Source of the DNA: Opeltia flavorubescens
Lineage: Eukaryota; Ascomycota; Lecanoromycetes; Teloschistales; Teloschistaceae
Assembly (NCBI GenBank): GCA_000442125.1
Contig: KE546984.1
Coordinates: 558,001 to 622,000 of the forward strand
Direction: 5' to 3'
Length of the DNA: 64,000 nucleotides
Below are positions 22,997 through 36,081 of this stretch, one piece after another. The number at the start of each line of letters is the position of its first letter. Position 1 is the stretch's first letter. Under the pieces are notes generated by a model. The model made no database searches. It worked only from the letters and a program-made list of their open reading frames with translations, and had not been told where the DNA came from. The position numbers and the translations under genes were made by a program.

Positions 22997-25900
22997 TCAT
23001 GAGACATTCGAATCCTTCTCAGCATCTTGTTCCATAGTCCAAGATCTCGAGAGACCGCGGGCATTCCCACCAGAAGCGTCGTGATCGTTCTCGGAGCCAC
23101 TAGACTGTCGTAGACTTTTCCGCCGTGTCCGTTGGCGTACAACACCCGGGAAGATGCTTGGTTGACGATGTCCACTTTTAGTAGGGCTCTCTGGGATTGC
23201 GTCAGATGTCCAGGCTCGGTTGCGTTTGTCGGCATGCGGATGTTCATTCACGGTGTCTAGTGACGGAAGCTCAACGCTAGAACCGCTGACTGACTCGCGA
23301 AGACCTATGGCTGGTAGAACGGGACCGATCCGAGGATTACTGCTCATGGCCACCAAGTCACTCGCCATGTGAGCTTGAAAACTTGTGGATGCTACAGATT
23401 GATTCGAGAGAGCATAACGTGCGATCCTATACAAAAATGTAAGTTTAATCAATTTTCGAGTGGACCTGCCTCACAATTTTCTCTCGTTCTCCAAAGTATT
23501 ATGCCGGAACTCCTCTCGCATGTTCGGCACGTTGGTCTTTGCTACGTTGTTTCCCTGAACTCCTGGAAGTTGGTAGTTAGGCCCAAGCCATCGCTGCTTG
23601 AGCTCATACTCGAATCCACTCTGCGTCACCGAGTGCTGCGCAAGCTCACACATGTCGGCCGCACTAAGCTTGCAGATTTGTGCAGCCACGGAATATTCCT
23701 CGATAAGCGGCTCTTTCGTGTACGCAAATTGCAAAGGATCGTCGGTTGACAGCGAAACATTGAGACCTCGCCTGAAATAGACTTGGAACGGATTTCGGTC
23801 GTACGCTAGGAAAAGGGCGTTGTTACTCAACGGCGACATGGCAATCCCAATTTGGTCGAGGTAGAATATGTACTGCAACAGTGAAGCCTTCCGCAATGTA
23901 AGCCCATGACTGATGCTATGGCAGCAAAGAACGGCCGATTGCAAATGCTCAACGTCTCCAGCTTCTCCACAATGGGGACGAAGGACGAAGGTTCCGAATC
24001 CACGTCGCTTACGCCAGTGATTTAGTGCAACCATGTTGGCCCATAGGAAATAAATCCAGTAGTTGTACATCGGATTTTCTGGAGCGGTCCAATTCTTGGG
24101 AGACGGGAATTTCTTGTAGTATCGTCGCTCCACTTTGCTTTCGTCATCGACACTGTCGAAGCCAATAACTCTGTGGAGGAAAGCATGGAGTTTGGGATGG
24201 CTAGAAGGATCCCGAGTAACCTCGTAGAGCGGTTGAAAAATGTTGACCACCAATTGTTCGAAGTTTTCTACTATCTTTTGCTTCTTGTACAGGGAGTATA
24301 GCCTGGGGATTTGAATCAGCCATCGAACGTTGTGTGAAATAAGCTTGTTGTCGATGACCCAAGCCGCGAGCTTGTCCCACTCGTCCAAAGTTCGGCCGTA
24401 GATAGAAACACGCCATTCAACCATCTGGTATTTGCTGTTTTCCAAATCAGCAATGACTTCTCGCGTTAGCTCTGCAAGATATCGCCCTTGTATGTAGTTG
24501 TCCGTCTTCAGGAAAATCTCTCGCAATCTGGACGATCCAACGGGGTTGTACTTGAGGTTGAATTTATCGAACCGATGGAAGGAGTCGGTGTGCGCCTATA
24601 AGTGTCTAGTGTCAGCTTGGAGCTCAGCTCAAACCCCTGGTGATCAAAGAAGTGGTCTTACATGGGTATCAAGTGTATCAATGCTCAAATCGTAAGCAGT
24701 CATGTCTAGGCTATCGAAGACGTCCTGAAGTGTCATATTTTTCCCATCTCGAAACATTACTATATCGTTGGCTGACTTTTTCAGCTTACTCTTAATGAAA
24801 CGAAGCAGGTGCTTGGAATTCATGCACGCGGAATGATGAACATGCGTATCAACCTTCCGGACGTTGTAGAAATCACGGTGCGGTACTCCTTTGGACTCCA
24901 TCATCTCCGCATACGAATTTTCTAGGGTATAAAGGTTGAATTTGCCATCTAAGATTTGGAGCTCCCTGAATGCAAATGATTTGATTGGCCCGTCCTCGGA
25001 GACTTCTTTTATAACATTAAGATCCATGTAATAGTCTCTCAAGGTTGGAACCTCGATTAAAGGGCGTCTTTCTTGTCGATCTGGGGCCGTTTCGTAGACT
25101 TGGTAAACACTCCCCTCATCGAGCTCGAAATTCATGGTATCATCTCTTCGAGGGATAGGGTCAAAGTAAGACATATCGAAGTCAGAGCCTATGTCTTGAC
25201 CCGGCTTCCTTTGCTTTCTGGGCGGAGATGCTGGTCTCGGTCGTACAGGCTCTTCTGCTACTGACGCCAAGGATGCTTGGGATCGACTCATTGACAGGTC
25301 TTGCTCTGCGACGAACAAGGAATTACTGTTTACTCTACTAATCGTCGTACTTGGATTCGTTGATGAGGTGGTCTCCTCGGTCCAAACAGGCTTTGGTGGC
25401 TCTGGATAAACCTTCCAACCAGGATGATCCTTGGGGTTATCACCAGGCCTTTGCAGGGACAGTTCGATGTACTTGTGCCGCAGATCGAGAACCTTTTGGA
25501 TCTTCGATGACATTTCCCGAAGCTCCAGATTAATGTCAGAATCGTGAAGTACAGAATCTTCCGCTTGGGCGCTGAGACGGGACCCAGCAAGCCCGGCGTC
25601 GTCGGGACCGTCATCCGGGGTGTCGATCACAGGGGTCTTGTCTTGATCCGAGCGAGAACCAATCTTGCGATCGACGCTCACAGGTACGCTGGTGACCTTA
25701 GGATTATACCCTTGACGATCGGGCACACCTGGGCCGAAGTCTCTGCCCACCGAATCATGATAGCCACCGCTTCGCCATGGTCTTCTAGAGCGTCTGCCAT
25801 CGTTTTGATTAATGGAGAACGTCCTGGCTCTGGGTGGCCCACGAAGGTGAAATTCCGATTCGTGTTGTCGTGAGTCACGGTTGTGCTGGTAAAATAATTT

Positions 25901-26098
25901 GGACTCTTCGTGACTCAATGATTTCTCAGAAGCGTAGTCATATATAGCTGATTTTGCTTGTCCATAGTCATTTTCCTGTTCGTCGGAAGACGAGCCCCCT
26001 TCTTTTGATTGCTCCGTAGGGTTATCCAGATCTTCCTCGTTAGCCTCGTGCTGCATTTCGTGTCTGCGCGGAGACTTGGTGGTGACCGGCGGATTCAT
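22997..26098 (-). CDS. AMD1: AMP deaminase
   Basis: Three exons (26098-24662, 24595-23475, 23426-22997) give 995 residues, usual for filamentous fungi. The first 250 residues are charged and disordered. The catalytic region carries the zinc ligands in KVDTHVHHSACMNSKHLLRF, the Arg/His motif FGTFVLRPHCGEAGDVEH and the signature SLSTDDP followed by LQFAYTKEPLIEEYSVAA. The first intron falls after DTLDTH and splicing gives THAHTDSFHRFDKFNLKYNP, an invariant block. The enzyme deaminates AMP to IMP in the cytosol, in purine salvage and energy-charge control. The C-terminal 140 residues are a Ser-rich fungal extension. Confidence 0.96.
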
Positions 26099-27471
26099 GA
26101 AGCTCTAATTATGAGCGCTCGACGTCTTTAAAACTCTTATTAGCTGCTACAAATAGTGCTATTGAGGGAATGTGAACATACCTGATGGTTAACAAATCCG
26201 CCGACAGCGGTTTTTATCTATCCTCCGTCCCGTTTAGTTTGCCGAGGTTAAATCCAGGAGCTTAGACCACCCTCCACTAGCTAGGGAGGTAGCGCTTTCA
26301 GTATGGAGAGCTTTCCTTGAATCGAGACAATTGCTGTCGTTTCGCAGTCTTAGTGAACTGGAGTACGGGTCCGTGGAAGGGAGGTGGTGTATCTCTAAGA
26401 TATGGTGGGAATTTCGATGAATTTAAGCAATGAAAAGTGTTTGCCAAAAGAAGTTTTCATCAAAGGAGGGAATTAATGGCATTGACTGGACGAAGCCTGG
26501 GTCTTTAGCATCGCAAAGCACCGTTTTTCAGTATTGTGGATGGAAGTCACATGCAAGCGGTGAGCGCGATGGAAACCTGCAGCACAACAGAGTCGTGGCT
26601 TCTTCTAATCCAAACGCTCCGAAAAGCACTTCAGCCACTGCATTCATATCGGAGACAAATTTTGACAGCTGGCTCAAGAGAAAGGCTGAGTGCATCTCAA
26701 ATCCTGCTACGTGGATAATTTATGACTCGTTGGGCCTCTAATCATACATTCCCCAACCCTATATTAGGCTGTGACCATTCGTGGCAGATGTCCAATGATA
26801 TCTCCTGATAAAGGTAAAATTCCAGCACAGTGGACGGAATTCCCACCATCAAAGACGAAACAGCCTCGTCAAATCTGGACTATCACTGTGATGCGGTACA
26901 ACTCGAGTCCAATGCCAACCAGAGCGGCGACTATCAAATCTAGTTACATCGTCCTCTTACGCCAGTTCTGCCGCAGATAGGTAGTACCCTCTTCTGCAAA
27001 TCGGGTTCAGATAACCATTACTTCCATTTAGCCATGCATTCAAAGATAGGGTGGCTTCGAAGACGATCTCCAAGACACGTATAGAGATGGACACTGAAAG
27101 GTATTGTACAAGTTCAGCATTGTAATTGGTGGCAAGCTCTGCTCATTGAGAAGCGATAAAGGAAAAATTACATGTGAATGTGAGAGGTGGCCCTGGAAAG
27201 CACCGGAAATGCATTTGCCCTTGCAAAGCCAAAACTCCGAGGTAAATTTGAAGATACTGCTAGAACCGCAGAAATGTCTAGACTGATATGAGGCTGGAAA
27301 AACATCCAAAACCTATAACAACTACTTTATGCTGTATGCCAATAAGAGGGGAATCATAATGCCAGGGAGCCTGAACAATGACCACTTGGAAATATGGTCT
27401 AAAGGTAAAATGATACTATCTCACAGTATGAATGGCTGCGGATAGGTAGTACAAGAAACATGGGAGTGAGA
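26099..27471. other. Long intergenic region, no gene recognised
   Basis: At 1.37 kb this is the largest gap in the window. It contains the AMP deaminase promoter and the 3' flank of the F-box gene. Open frames of 60-100 codons on both strands (for example 26430-26741) have no recognisable domain, no good splice partners and no tRNA-like boxes. Confidence 0.4.
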
Positions 27472-30400
27472 TTAGTATGCGTAGCTTGGCCCAGACCCAG
27501 CATTTCCACGGCTGAGTGGTGCCTGATAGGCCCTCGGTTCCGAACGGTAGAGCTGCCCATCTCGCTCATAGATTGCTCCGTGGTCATATGATCCCTCTAC
27601 CCGCACATAATCAGGTTGACCTCGTGAATCCATTGGCTGTGCAATGATATACCGGCTGGAGTTGGGAGGAGCTTGGTTGCCCGTCCGAACCGGGACGTAT
27701 TCAATCCGTTGCGGAAGGCGCTCCTGACTGTTCGGAGCGTATTCGTGATTCTCGACGACTTCATACCGATCTGGCCTTGAATACTCATAGTATGTCCTCG
27801 GCCCGTGAGACTCCCTCTGTCCAAGAGGTGACCGGATCCGATACACAGGCTGCGGTTGCACCTCCTGAATGGGGCTTCTGGAACGGTAGTAAGTCCTGCT
27901 GTCGACTGGAATGGTAATAGGAGATCTTGGACGATCCCAATAATGAGCAATTCGCAGCGCATCTCCATTACTCTCAGGTCGCTCGATGCTGTAGCCATTC
28001 CCCGAATAGCGATCTTCCACTGCGGTCCTACGATGCGTAGGATGGTCTGAATATGTGTGAAGTCCACGGCCGTTCGATGCCGAATCACTGTCATTTATCA
28101 ATGCATTCGATGCAGCGCGATGGTAGTTTGTTTGGCTATACATCCCTATGTTTTGGACTTGCGGAGCATTGGTAATGCGGGCATTCCTTGACACAGGCCG
28201 ACTAACAAGCGTTGAACTGTCAGGACTTATGTCATGCGTGGGTTGAATTAGCCTGTAGTCCTCGCCGTCGAGCGACTTAGTCGAATACTGCTTGGCCTCT
28301 ACAGCGTCCAAGCTACCTGAATCTACCCTGTCATTAACCGATTTTCTCCAATTGTCTGGCTCAAAGGTCTGAGATCCATGCTTGGCCTCAATATCCGACA
28401 CCTGCCCAAAGTTTCGTAGGAATTGCTCAGCAGCACGGACATTGGCACTCGCCAACGAATCATGCGTATCATTCCGTATGGTATTTTCCCCATTATCTTC
28501 AGCCGCGTGGAGTTTATCGTAATAGTCATCACTACCAAGCTGTCTCGTAGTGTCTGTTATGCNACGAACACTGGCGTCTTCACCACGTTCATAGCTCAAG
28601 TATGCTGAAGATGGTATTTTGGCTGGAGGGCGCTGATGCTGATCTTCTCGGTACATTGGTGGTCCACGAACGGGTCGCATTTGGGTAGCACTGAGAATCA
28701 ATTTTGACAAATCTGTAGTTTCCGGAATCTGATGTTCATAAGATGGCTGATGCCACTCTGGCTTATTTCGTTCGTAATCGGCCAAGTGCTTCTCGTAGAT
28801 ATCAGTTCGCTCAATACCAGAGCCCGCCGTAACAGCATTGCTTTGGTAAGCAGGTTTATGAGGGTCATACTCGTCCTCGCCAGGTAGTTCTGAAGGTCGT
28901 GCAATGTCAAAGACGGGCCTAGAGCCATCTCGCGTTTGGTCAGCAGAAATGGACGGCTGGTGATTACGGCCTTGCGAATAATCATCTTTGAAGTAAGATG
29001 CCGAAGGAACCTCTCTGTGGCCAGGAATTGGACCAGAACGTAAAGTACTGAGACGTGGTAGTGGCGATGGGAACACATGCGGGAACGCCCATGCTAACAA
29101 TTCGAGTTTATCATCATCCATTCCGGCCGAGTGCACCAAATCCGCAATTAAATGGCTTTCCGGCAATTCAATCATATCACATGTCCAGTCATATCTCGGT
29201 CCATCAGGTCCCGAATTGGGATTTGCAAATGCCTGCGGACCTTCTAGATGTATGGTCCTGAAATGATTGAGNAGATGAGGTAGTGTATACAGTCTTCGAT
29301 CGCTGGCAGGTGGTTGCGACTGAAGATTAGATGCAAAAATTGTGTTGTGCTGCGTTACACATGTCTTGCAAGCGAGGCCGTTAAGGCTTCGTACAGGCCT
29401 CATCTGCGCATTGTTGTCGAGACCATCCAGGAACATTGCCAGGCTTGGTACGGTCGAGAATTTTTCAGAGAATCTAGCAGCGACGTGACGGATCACGACA
29501 TAGATTCGAACGCTTGCTGGAAGATTCCTGATGTTTGAGGTACCATGCCAGACGTCTCGTGCCTGTTTTGCCATTTCGTCCATCTGGTGCTGATAACCTT
29601 CGGTTAATTGGGCCGCGTGGTTGCGGCTCGGATCAAAATGAGGCGGACGGGCCGGAGGAGCTCGAAAGGATTGCTGAGTCCCATAAGCCGTTCCGGGTGC
29701 AATTCCATGCGGACTATAGCCATTTTGATAGCCATAAGCATGATATGGTGAATTTATCTCGTACCCTGTTGCAGTCTGTGTCGAGGTTGCCGCTGAGTTG
29801 TTCCCTTGCCACTGCTGTAGTTGGCTGTGGGGTGGTTGATGTATTAATGGGTTTGGAAATCCATCTGGCATTGTAGATGAAACCGTAGCAGGATGATAGC
29901 CTTGATTGTAAACAGGCATGTGCGAAGTATCAGAATAGGGTGCTGTTTGGCTGCCGTGGTATGTGGTGTTTGTGTGAGCAAAAGACCCATTCCCGGGCTG
30001 CTTTGGGCCTGCTTCAAAAGATGTTCTGTAGCCGCTACTTGGATTGAGCCCCTGCTGCTCAACGCTGTTCCACGCACTCGAGCCTCCAGCACCAGGCGAT
30101 GGGACTTTGTAATGGGCCGATTTGGACGGGCTTGGCTCGGGGTTAAAAGGAGGTTCTTCGGGCCACTCAGCGCGCCAGTAGACTACAACACTACCCATAC
30201 TTAGGGAAGAAGTATGTTTCGCTGCATAATGCTGAATGACTCCTTCGAAGCCATAGAATTTGAAATTATCATCGCAACCGTTGCACAGAAAAAGTTCCCT
30301 CTGGAAATGTTCCGTGAATGGCTTAACCTTGGTGTCAAAGAGCCATTTCATATTTTCAAGGGTCAACGTTTGCGTTGAAGGACCGTTCGGCGGATCGCTT

Positions 30401-32543
30401 CTGATTAGCTGTCCTGCGCCGGCTGCAGTTCCGTTCGCAAGGGCGATATCGTCGTAGAACCGCTGACGTACGTACAATAACACGTCTGCCGCAAATTTTG
30501 GACTATTCTCCTTTGTTACGGCTCTCCCGCCGAGCCAGCGCTCATCTATCGCTGCATCAGCCAGGACACTCAATTTGTCTCGAACAGGCGCTTGAACGCT
30601 GTCCCAATGGCGATCAATGCTTTCTTTGGAATCCTTGGATTGCGTCTCTTGATGACGCCTCTGTTTGGACTCTGATTGCAGGAGCTCGTTCTGCTGGACC
30701 TGCTCCTGTTCTCGTTTCTCGGCATTGGCTCGCTGACTTAACAAGCGAGGCTTCAGTAACTCCCACGCCGTATCTGCCAGGGGAGTAGGAATCTGTATAG
30801 CGGCCTGGAAAGACTCCATGTGACTGAGTATGTTTGGAAGTAGAGGGGGATCAAATAACGAGCACCGACGCTCGATCTCCGCTCGGCGGGCCGCTTTTGC
30901 TTCGTTTATGTCTTTGATGGTGCGCTCGGGTCGCACCGTTGGCATTTGTGGTGGGAGTTGGGGAACCGGAGAATTATGGAAGGGACCTGTGTTAATCCAA
31001 GGAGCGTGGTACATCGCTTGGCAGGACACAGTCAGCATAATAATGTTTTTCTTCCTCGAGACCGATGGAAGACTTACTGGGATGTTGCGGATATTGATAA
31101 GAATCTGCAGGTGGCATGACAGTATTGGGAACTTGGACGTTATTGTAGTTCAAATTAGACGGCGCAGGTTGCAAGGCGGAACCATGTGGATCAACATCAC
31201 GAGGCTTTGGTTGATCCCGCGTCGTATTCAAGCTGGTTGAGCTTCCTACTGTCTTGACCTGAGGTCGTAGGTTCACCTTTTTGAGACCTCCCCTCGCTTC
31301 CCACTGTTCCCATCGGATGGTGTCATTAATACGCTCTCTACCTTCCTCAGGTAACCCTTTGTTCCATTCTTGAGCGGAAGCAGCCCCGAGCTCTTTGACT
31401 TTTTCTAGCTCTTGTTTGATCTGCTGCACGTGTGGCTTGTAGTAGCGCTTGACAATCCTAGTTGAAGGAGGTGCTGCGGTTTCGCGCAAAAGCGTATTTG
31501 GTATGTAATGCATCGAGCTTGATACAAATGCGAACGGGAGAGCGGGTAAGAGGATTGAAGGGCACTCGGACGAGAGAAGCAGGTCCACCTCCTAAAACAG
31601 AAATCAGTATACGAAAAGCGATAGGAAATTTTTGATAGAAATCGTCTGGGACCTTTTCCGAAGATTTTTCCAAACATGGGCCACAACAGCGGATACCGAA
31701 AGACCAAATGACTCGCACACTTTGTTCACCAGGACCCGATTCCCAGGGATTAACATTTCCAAAGGTGGCTCCAGAAATCTTCGTCGTGCCGCAGAGTTGG
31801 CAGGTTTGGCCGCGGAGCAGACGCCACATATCCAATTCCCGTAAACCGCGCAATGGCTTAGGCAATCCTGCAGCAAAGCGCCTCCTCGACGCAGCCCATA
31901 TGGTTTCGCTGTCCAAGGGCCGGACGCCCGTTCTAGAAGAAGCTGTCGCCAACTTTGATCCATTGGGTGGGGACGTTAAATATGAATGGAACGCACGATT
32001 TACACGTAATAATCGACCAAGAAAAACGGGGGGAACGAAACGGAAAACATGATGCCACAGCTCAGGAGGCAGAGTATCCACTTGCGTTTTGGCAGTACGG
32101 GATTTGGACTCTGCATCTAAATGGCCGTTCATCTTGGTTCGTTTGATGCCTTGGGACCTCTTAGAAAGTAGCTCTCCATCATCCTCGGCAGGGTTCTGGC
32201 CACTACCGGAAACAAGGTGCTCCTGTGGCTTTGGTCCAGCTTCAGCAGAATAACACGTCTCTGGGCCTGGATCACGTTTCCGCTTATGTTGTCCATTCAA
32301 GAGGTTACTGCCGAGATCTCCTGGGCTCTGATGTCTATGGGTCCATAGCCGTTTCTCTTCGGACAGGGTTCTCACCTTGGAGGACATATCTGCGGCTGGA
32401 GACACGTTTCCAGTTGCCAGAGTGCTTACCTGGCCAGCATGCAGGTTAACTTCTTCGGGGGGAGTCGGAGCATTTTCTTCGATAGGCTCCGAAGCAGCAT
32501 ACAGGTCAGAAGACGAAGCAGTACTGATCGGGGAGGAAGCCAT
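27472..32543 (-). CDS. Very large F-box protein with zinc-finger-like motifs
   Basis: Three exons (32543-31653, 31591-31078, 31016-27472) join in frame to 1,649 residues. An F-box (VDTLPPELWHHVFRFVPP) starts near residue 160, so the protein probably binds Skp1 in an SCF ubiquitin ligase. A Cys-pair module follows (TCQLCGTTK and IRCCGPCLEK), then EVDLLLSSECPSILLPALPF across intron 1. The third exon adds a C2H2-like finger (LCNGCDDNF to HYAAKH) and a second one (ACKTC to NHFRTIH), then about 700 residues of Ser/Pro/Tyr-rich disordered sequence. The layout is conserved in other Pezizomycotina by my recollection. Two ambiguous bases (28563, 29272) lie inside; the second falls in a CTN codon and is leucine whatever the base. 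The substrate is unknown. Confidence 0.82.
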
Positions 32544-33136
32544 TATAAAGGTCCATGAACATTCCTTGAGCGGCAGGATATAACGCACCCGGGGCTCTTA
32601 AGCGTGCGCAGATAAGATCCGACTCACTATGCATCTACCAAGGTAGATATTGTCACGGGATCTTGACAGGAAGGAGAAGGAACTTGAACGGATCGAGGGG
32701 CGATGAAGACTCGAAAACAACTGTCCAGAGCTGGCATATGGAGCAGTTGATGATTGGCACCAGCGATATGTAGCAGACCTAGATGACGGGGACGACCAAT
32801 GCTCCTGCGGGACCAGACGCTGGGTAGGGAGAGTAGAAATGGAGATTCTGTGTCAAAGATGGTGAAGATGTGGGCCTACGAGCATTTGACTTGACTTCTC
32901 CGAAAGTGAAGCGGACTAGGCGCACTAGCGTGCTGATCGTTGATTGGCTGCCACAGCGGCATCGATTTTCTCGGAGACAACGGGCTGAGAACGAAGAAAG
33001 TTCGAAACACAGCTTTCTATCGCTAGAAGCATTTGCACAGCGAAGAAGAGCTCGTGCCGTCAAACTCATCCATGTCTCGTTAGTGCTACCCGGCCGTTCA
33101 TTTGTATCATAATTTTCTTATCCCATCTCTGGGGCT
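32544..33136. promoter_or_regulatory. Divergent promoter region between the F-box gene and ABP1
   Basis: A 593-base head-to-head gap. Open frames on both strands near 32780-33110 overlap one another and look like chance. No specific site is recognised. Confidence 0.45.
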
Positions 33137-35814
33137 ATGGCGACGTTGAATACCTCAGCCAATGGCCCAGCCATATCCAAAAGTTACCAGTCGGTGATCA
33201 ACTCTTCCACGGCGTCGTCTTCCAAGCATCCATCACATGGGCAATGGGTCGTCTTCTCTGTTTCAGCGCCCCTCGCCAACGCCTTCCAACCAGATGCAGG
33301 AAGCAAAGAGAGTGTGCTAAAAGTACAGAGCACTGGTGGTAGGTGGATACTTTCGCCGATTACATTAAAACCGAGATGGACTCACATGGCTTTAGACGGA
33401 GATCTGGCGGATCTCATCGATGAGTTCTCAGACGGCAGGGTCCAGTTTGCCTTTGTGAAAGTGAATGATCCAAACACAACATTACCCAAATTCGTCCTCA
33501 TAGCCTGGTGCGGCGAGGGAGTCCCTGAGCGAACAAAAGGATATTTCACCAGCCATGTAGCTACTGTTTCCAAGATCCTCCATGTATGTACGCCATCCCC
33601 TTCAACCAATGCAGATTGTAAGATTCTGATAGGCTTTAGGGTTACCATGTGCAGGTGACTGCTCGATCTGACCGTGACCTTACACCCGAGAGTATCATGC
33701 AGAAGGTTTCCGATGCGTCAGGATCGAAGTACTCTGGCAATTCAGGGAGTGCTGCCAGCTACAATGGTCCACCGCCTCCACTTTCTTCCAAACCAGCCAT
33801 TACACCCACCCAAAGTAGTCGAGGTACTGGTAGCTTCAATCCCTTGGCGAGCTCTCGATCAAACTTGAACGCCCCCAAAGATACTCGTGTGGATGATGAC
33901 GGGTGGGGTCAAGACGCCCCCCCTGTCACACGCACTGGCCTCGAGAAAGTACAGTCGTCCTACCAACCGACAAAGGTGAACATGCGTGAGCTTAGCTCTC
34001 AAAAAGCGGACCCATCAGCGTATAGTGTGCCGAAAGCAGATAATGAACCACCAAGTGACGTTGTAAGAGGCGGTTATCAGCCTGTAGGGAAAGTCGACAT
34101 AGCCGCCTTACGAAGACAAGCCAAAGAAGCTGGGCATGGGGCTGATGATCGGCCTAACGTTGTAAAAGGTTCATATGAGCCGATAGGCAAAGTGGACATT
34201 GCTGCACTCAGGGCTCGCGCACAACCGCCTTCCGAACATGAAACTCCAAGCAGCGCTTCCCCAGCTACTACAGGTGCATCTTCACGAAGCGATGAGCAGA
34301 AGACTCTACCAGATAGATCCACACCCCTCACAAGCTCCGAACGTCTTACGTCCATGCCAAAACCGAAGGTAGCCAACCGATTCACTGGTCAATCGACCAG
34401 TTTTACCGGCACTAAAGCTCCCGTGCCTGTTGGCTATGGTCTTGAGTCCAAGCCAACCCCATCCGCACCCCCGGTTGGTGTAGGCAGGACCTTTGCGGAT
34501 CAAGGGGGGAAAACTCCAGCTCAACTATGGGCAGAAAAAAAGGCACGTGAGCGAGGTTTCACTGGTGCTAGCGATACTGAGCCACCTACCAGCTCCAGAG
34601 CCCCAACTTCTCCAATCCCAAAGCAGAGCTCAGGAGGTGGGGAATGGAAGAGTGGTTACTCAGGGAAGAGTTGGGCACCTGTGCAAACCACGCGGACCGG
34701 CCAGTCCGCTAGTAGTGTTGGAGAACACCGCACAGGTGAAGGTGAACAAGGCCAGGAAGAGCATATTCCTGCTTCTGCTGGAGGTCTTGGTGCCATCAGG
34801 GACAGATTCAAGGACGCTCCTCCCATGGGTGTTGCAAGCGTTGGTTCCAATCGATCCGCGCCAAGTCCACCTCCTCTTGATACGTCAAACAAACCTAATG
34901 CTGGCCGTGGTATTCCTATCCCCGGCCTTCCATCGAGACCGTCGCAGACTCAGCCGGAAGAAGAAGAAGAAGAAGGAGTGAGGATGCCGTCACCACCTGC
35001 TCAGCCCCCACGAAGTCCTACACCCCCAACACCACCGGCAATGGGCTCGGGCTCGCCAATACGCATTGCAATGCCCGTGGCACGAGGCCAGGAGTCAGCG
35101 CCTGAGCACGACGATGCTCGAGAAGAGCAATTCTCACCTCCCCCAGCGATGCCGACTCATTCCCTTGCGCAGCAGATCCCACATGAAGATGACCTCACAG
35201 ACGAGCCGTCCGGACATGATCCCGCTCGCGGCGCTGGTGAGGCTGCCGCAGCTGCTTCATTTGGCGAACCGGCGGTGCAAGCAGCGCCCGTGAGCACACA
35301 AGCGGGAGGGAAACGCGCCTTAGTCCAATTTGACTATGAGAAAGCGGAAGACAACGAGATTGAATTAACGGAAGGTGAGCACGTAACGAATATTGATATG
35401 GTCGACGAAGACTGGTGGATGGGCCAGAATTCACGAGGTGAAGTCGGTCTATTCCCTAGCAACTATGTAGAGTTGGTTGCAGATGACGATCACGGTGCTG
35501 CTGGGGCTTCAACACATACTTCAGCTCCAGTGCAAGACCATAGTTCTCAACCTGAACCTACTAAACATATGGGAAACCCTGAGGCAGATCAAGGGCGCAC
35601 GGCTACGGCGCTGTACGATTATGACGCGGCTGAAGACAATGAGCTGACCTTTCCCGAGAATGCCAGAATTACTGGAATCGTAAGTTAGAACTCCAGACAT
35701 TTCGTATTTGACTTATGATTTTCTCAGGAATTCCCGGATGACGATTGGTGGTCTGGTGAATATGCAGGCAAGCAAGGTTTGTTTCCAGCAAATTATGTTC
35801 AACTGGAACAGTAA
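33137..35814 (+). CDS. ABP1: Actin-binding protein Abp1 (drebrin-like)
   Basis: Four exons (33137-33338, 33396-33583, 33640-35679, 35728-35814) give 838 residues. Residues 10-160 form an ADF-H domain with ADLIDEFSDGRVQFAFVKVN and WCGEGVPERTKGYFTSHVA. Three copies of a Tyr-x-Pro...KVDIAALR motif follow near residues 240-325, then a Pro-rich region with an acidic run. Two C-terminal SH3 domains end in WWMGQNSRGEVGLFPSNYVE and WWSGEYAGKQGLFPANYVQL; the last intron splits the second one. Abp1 sits on cortical actin patches, activates Arp2/3 and recruits endocytic partners through SH3. The first intron donor could be three bases earlier without changing the frame. Confidence 0.94.
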
Positions 35815-36081
35815 AGTATGGTATGAAAGCAAGACCGTCCCATTATCGGATGAGCTATGTCAATATAGCGTGCGGATATCAAAACAGCGACAATATCATA
35901 CAATCACCAAAGCTTTTTCCACCTGCGTATCTGGTACACCAGTCTCGACCACCCATCGTTCAATGTGCTTGGTCAATCAACATATCATGACCCATTACGA
36001 GATGAGCGAGGCGCCGCATTGAACAAGTCTACCTTTTACGTTTCCTGCTTCTGATTTTCCTAGATTTTAAAGATGGCGGTT

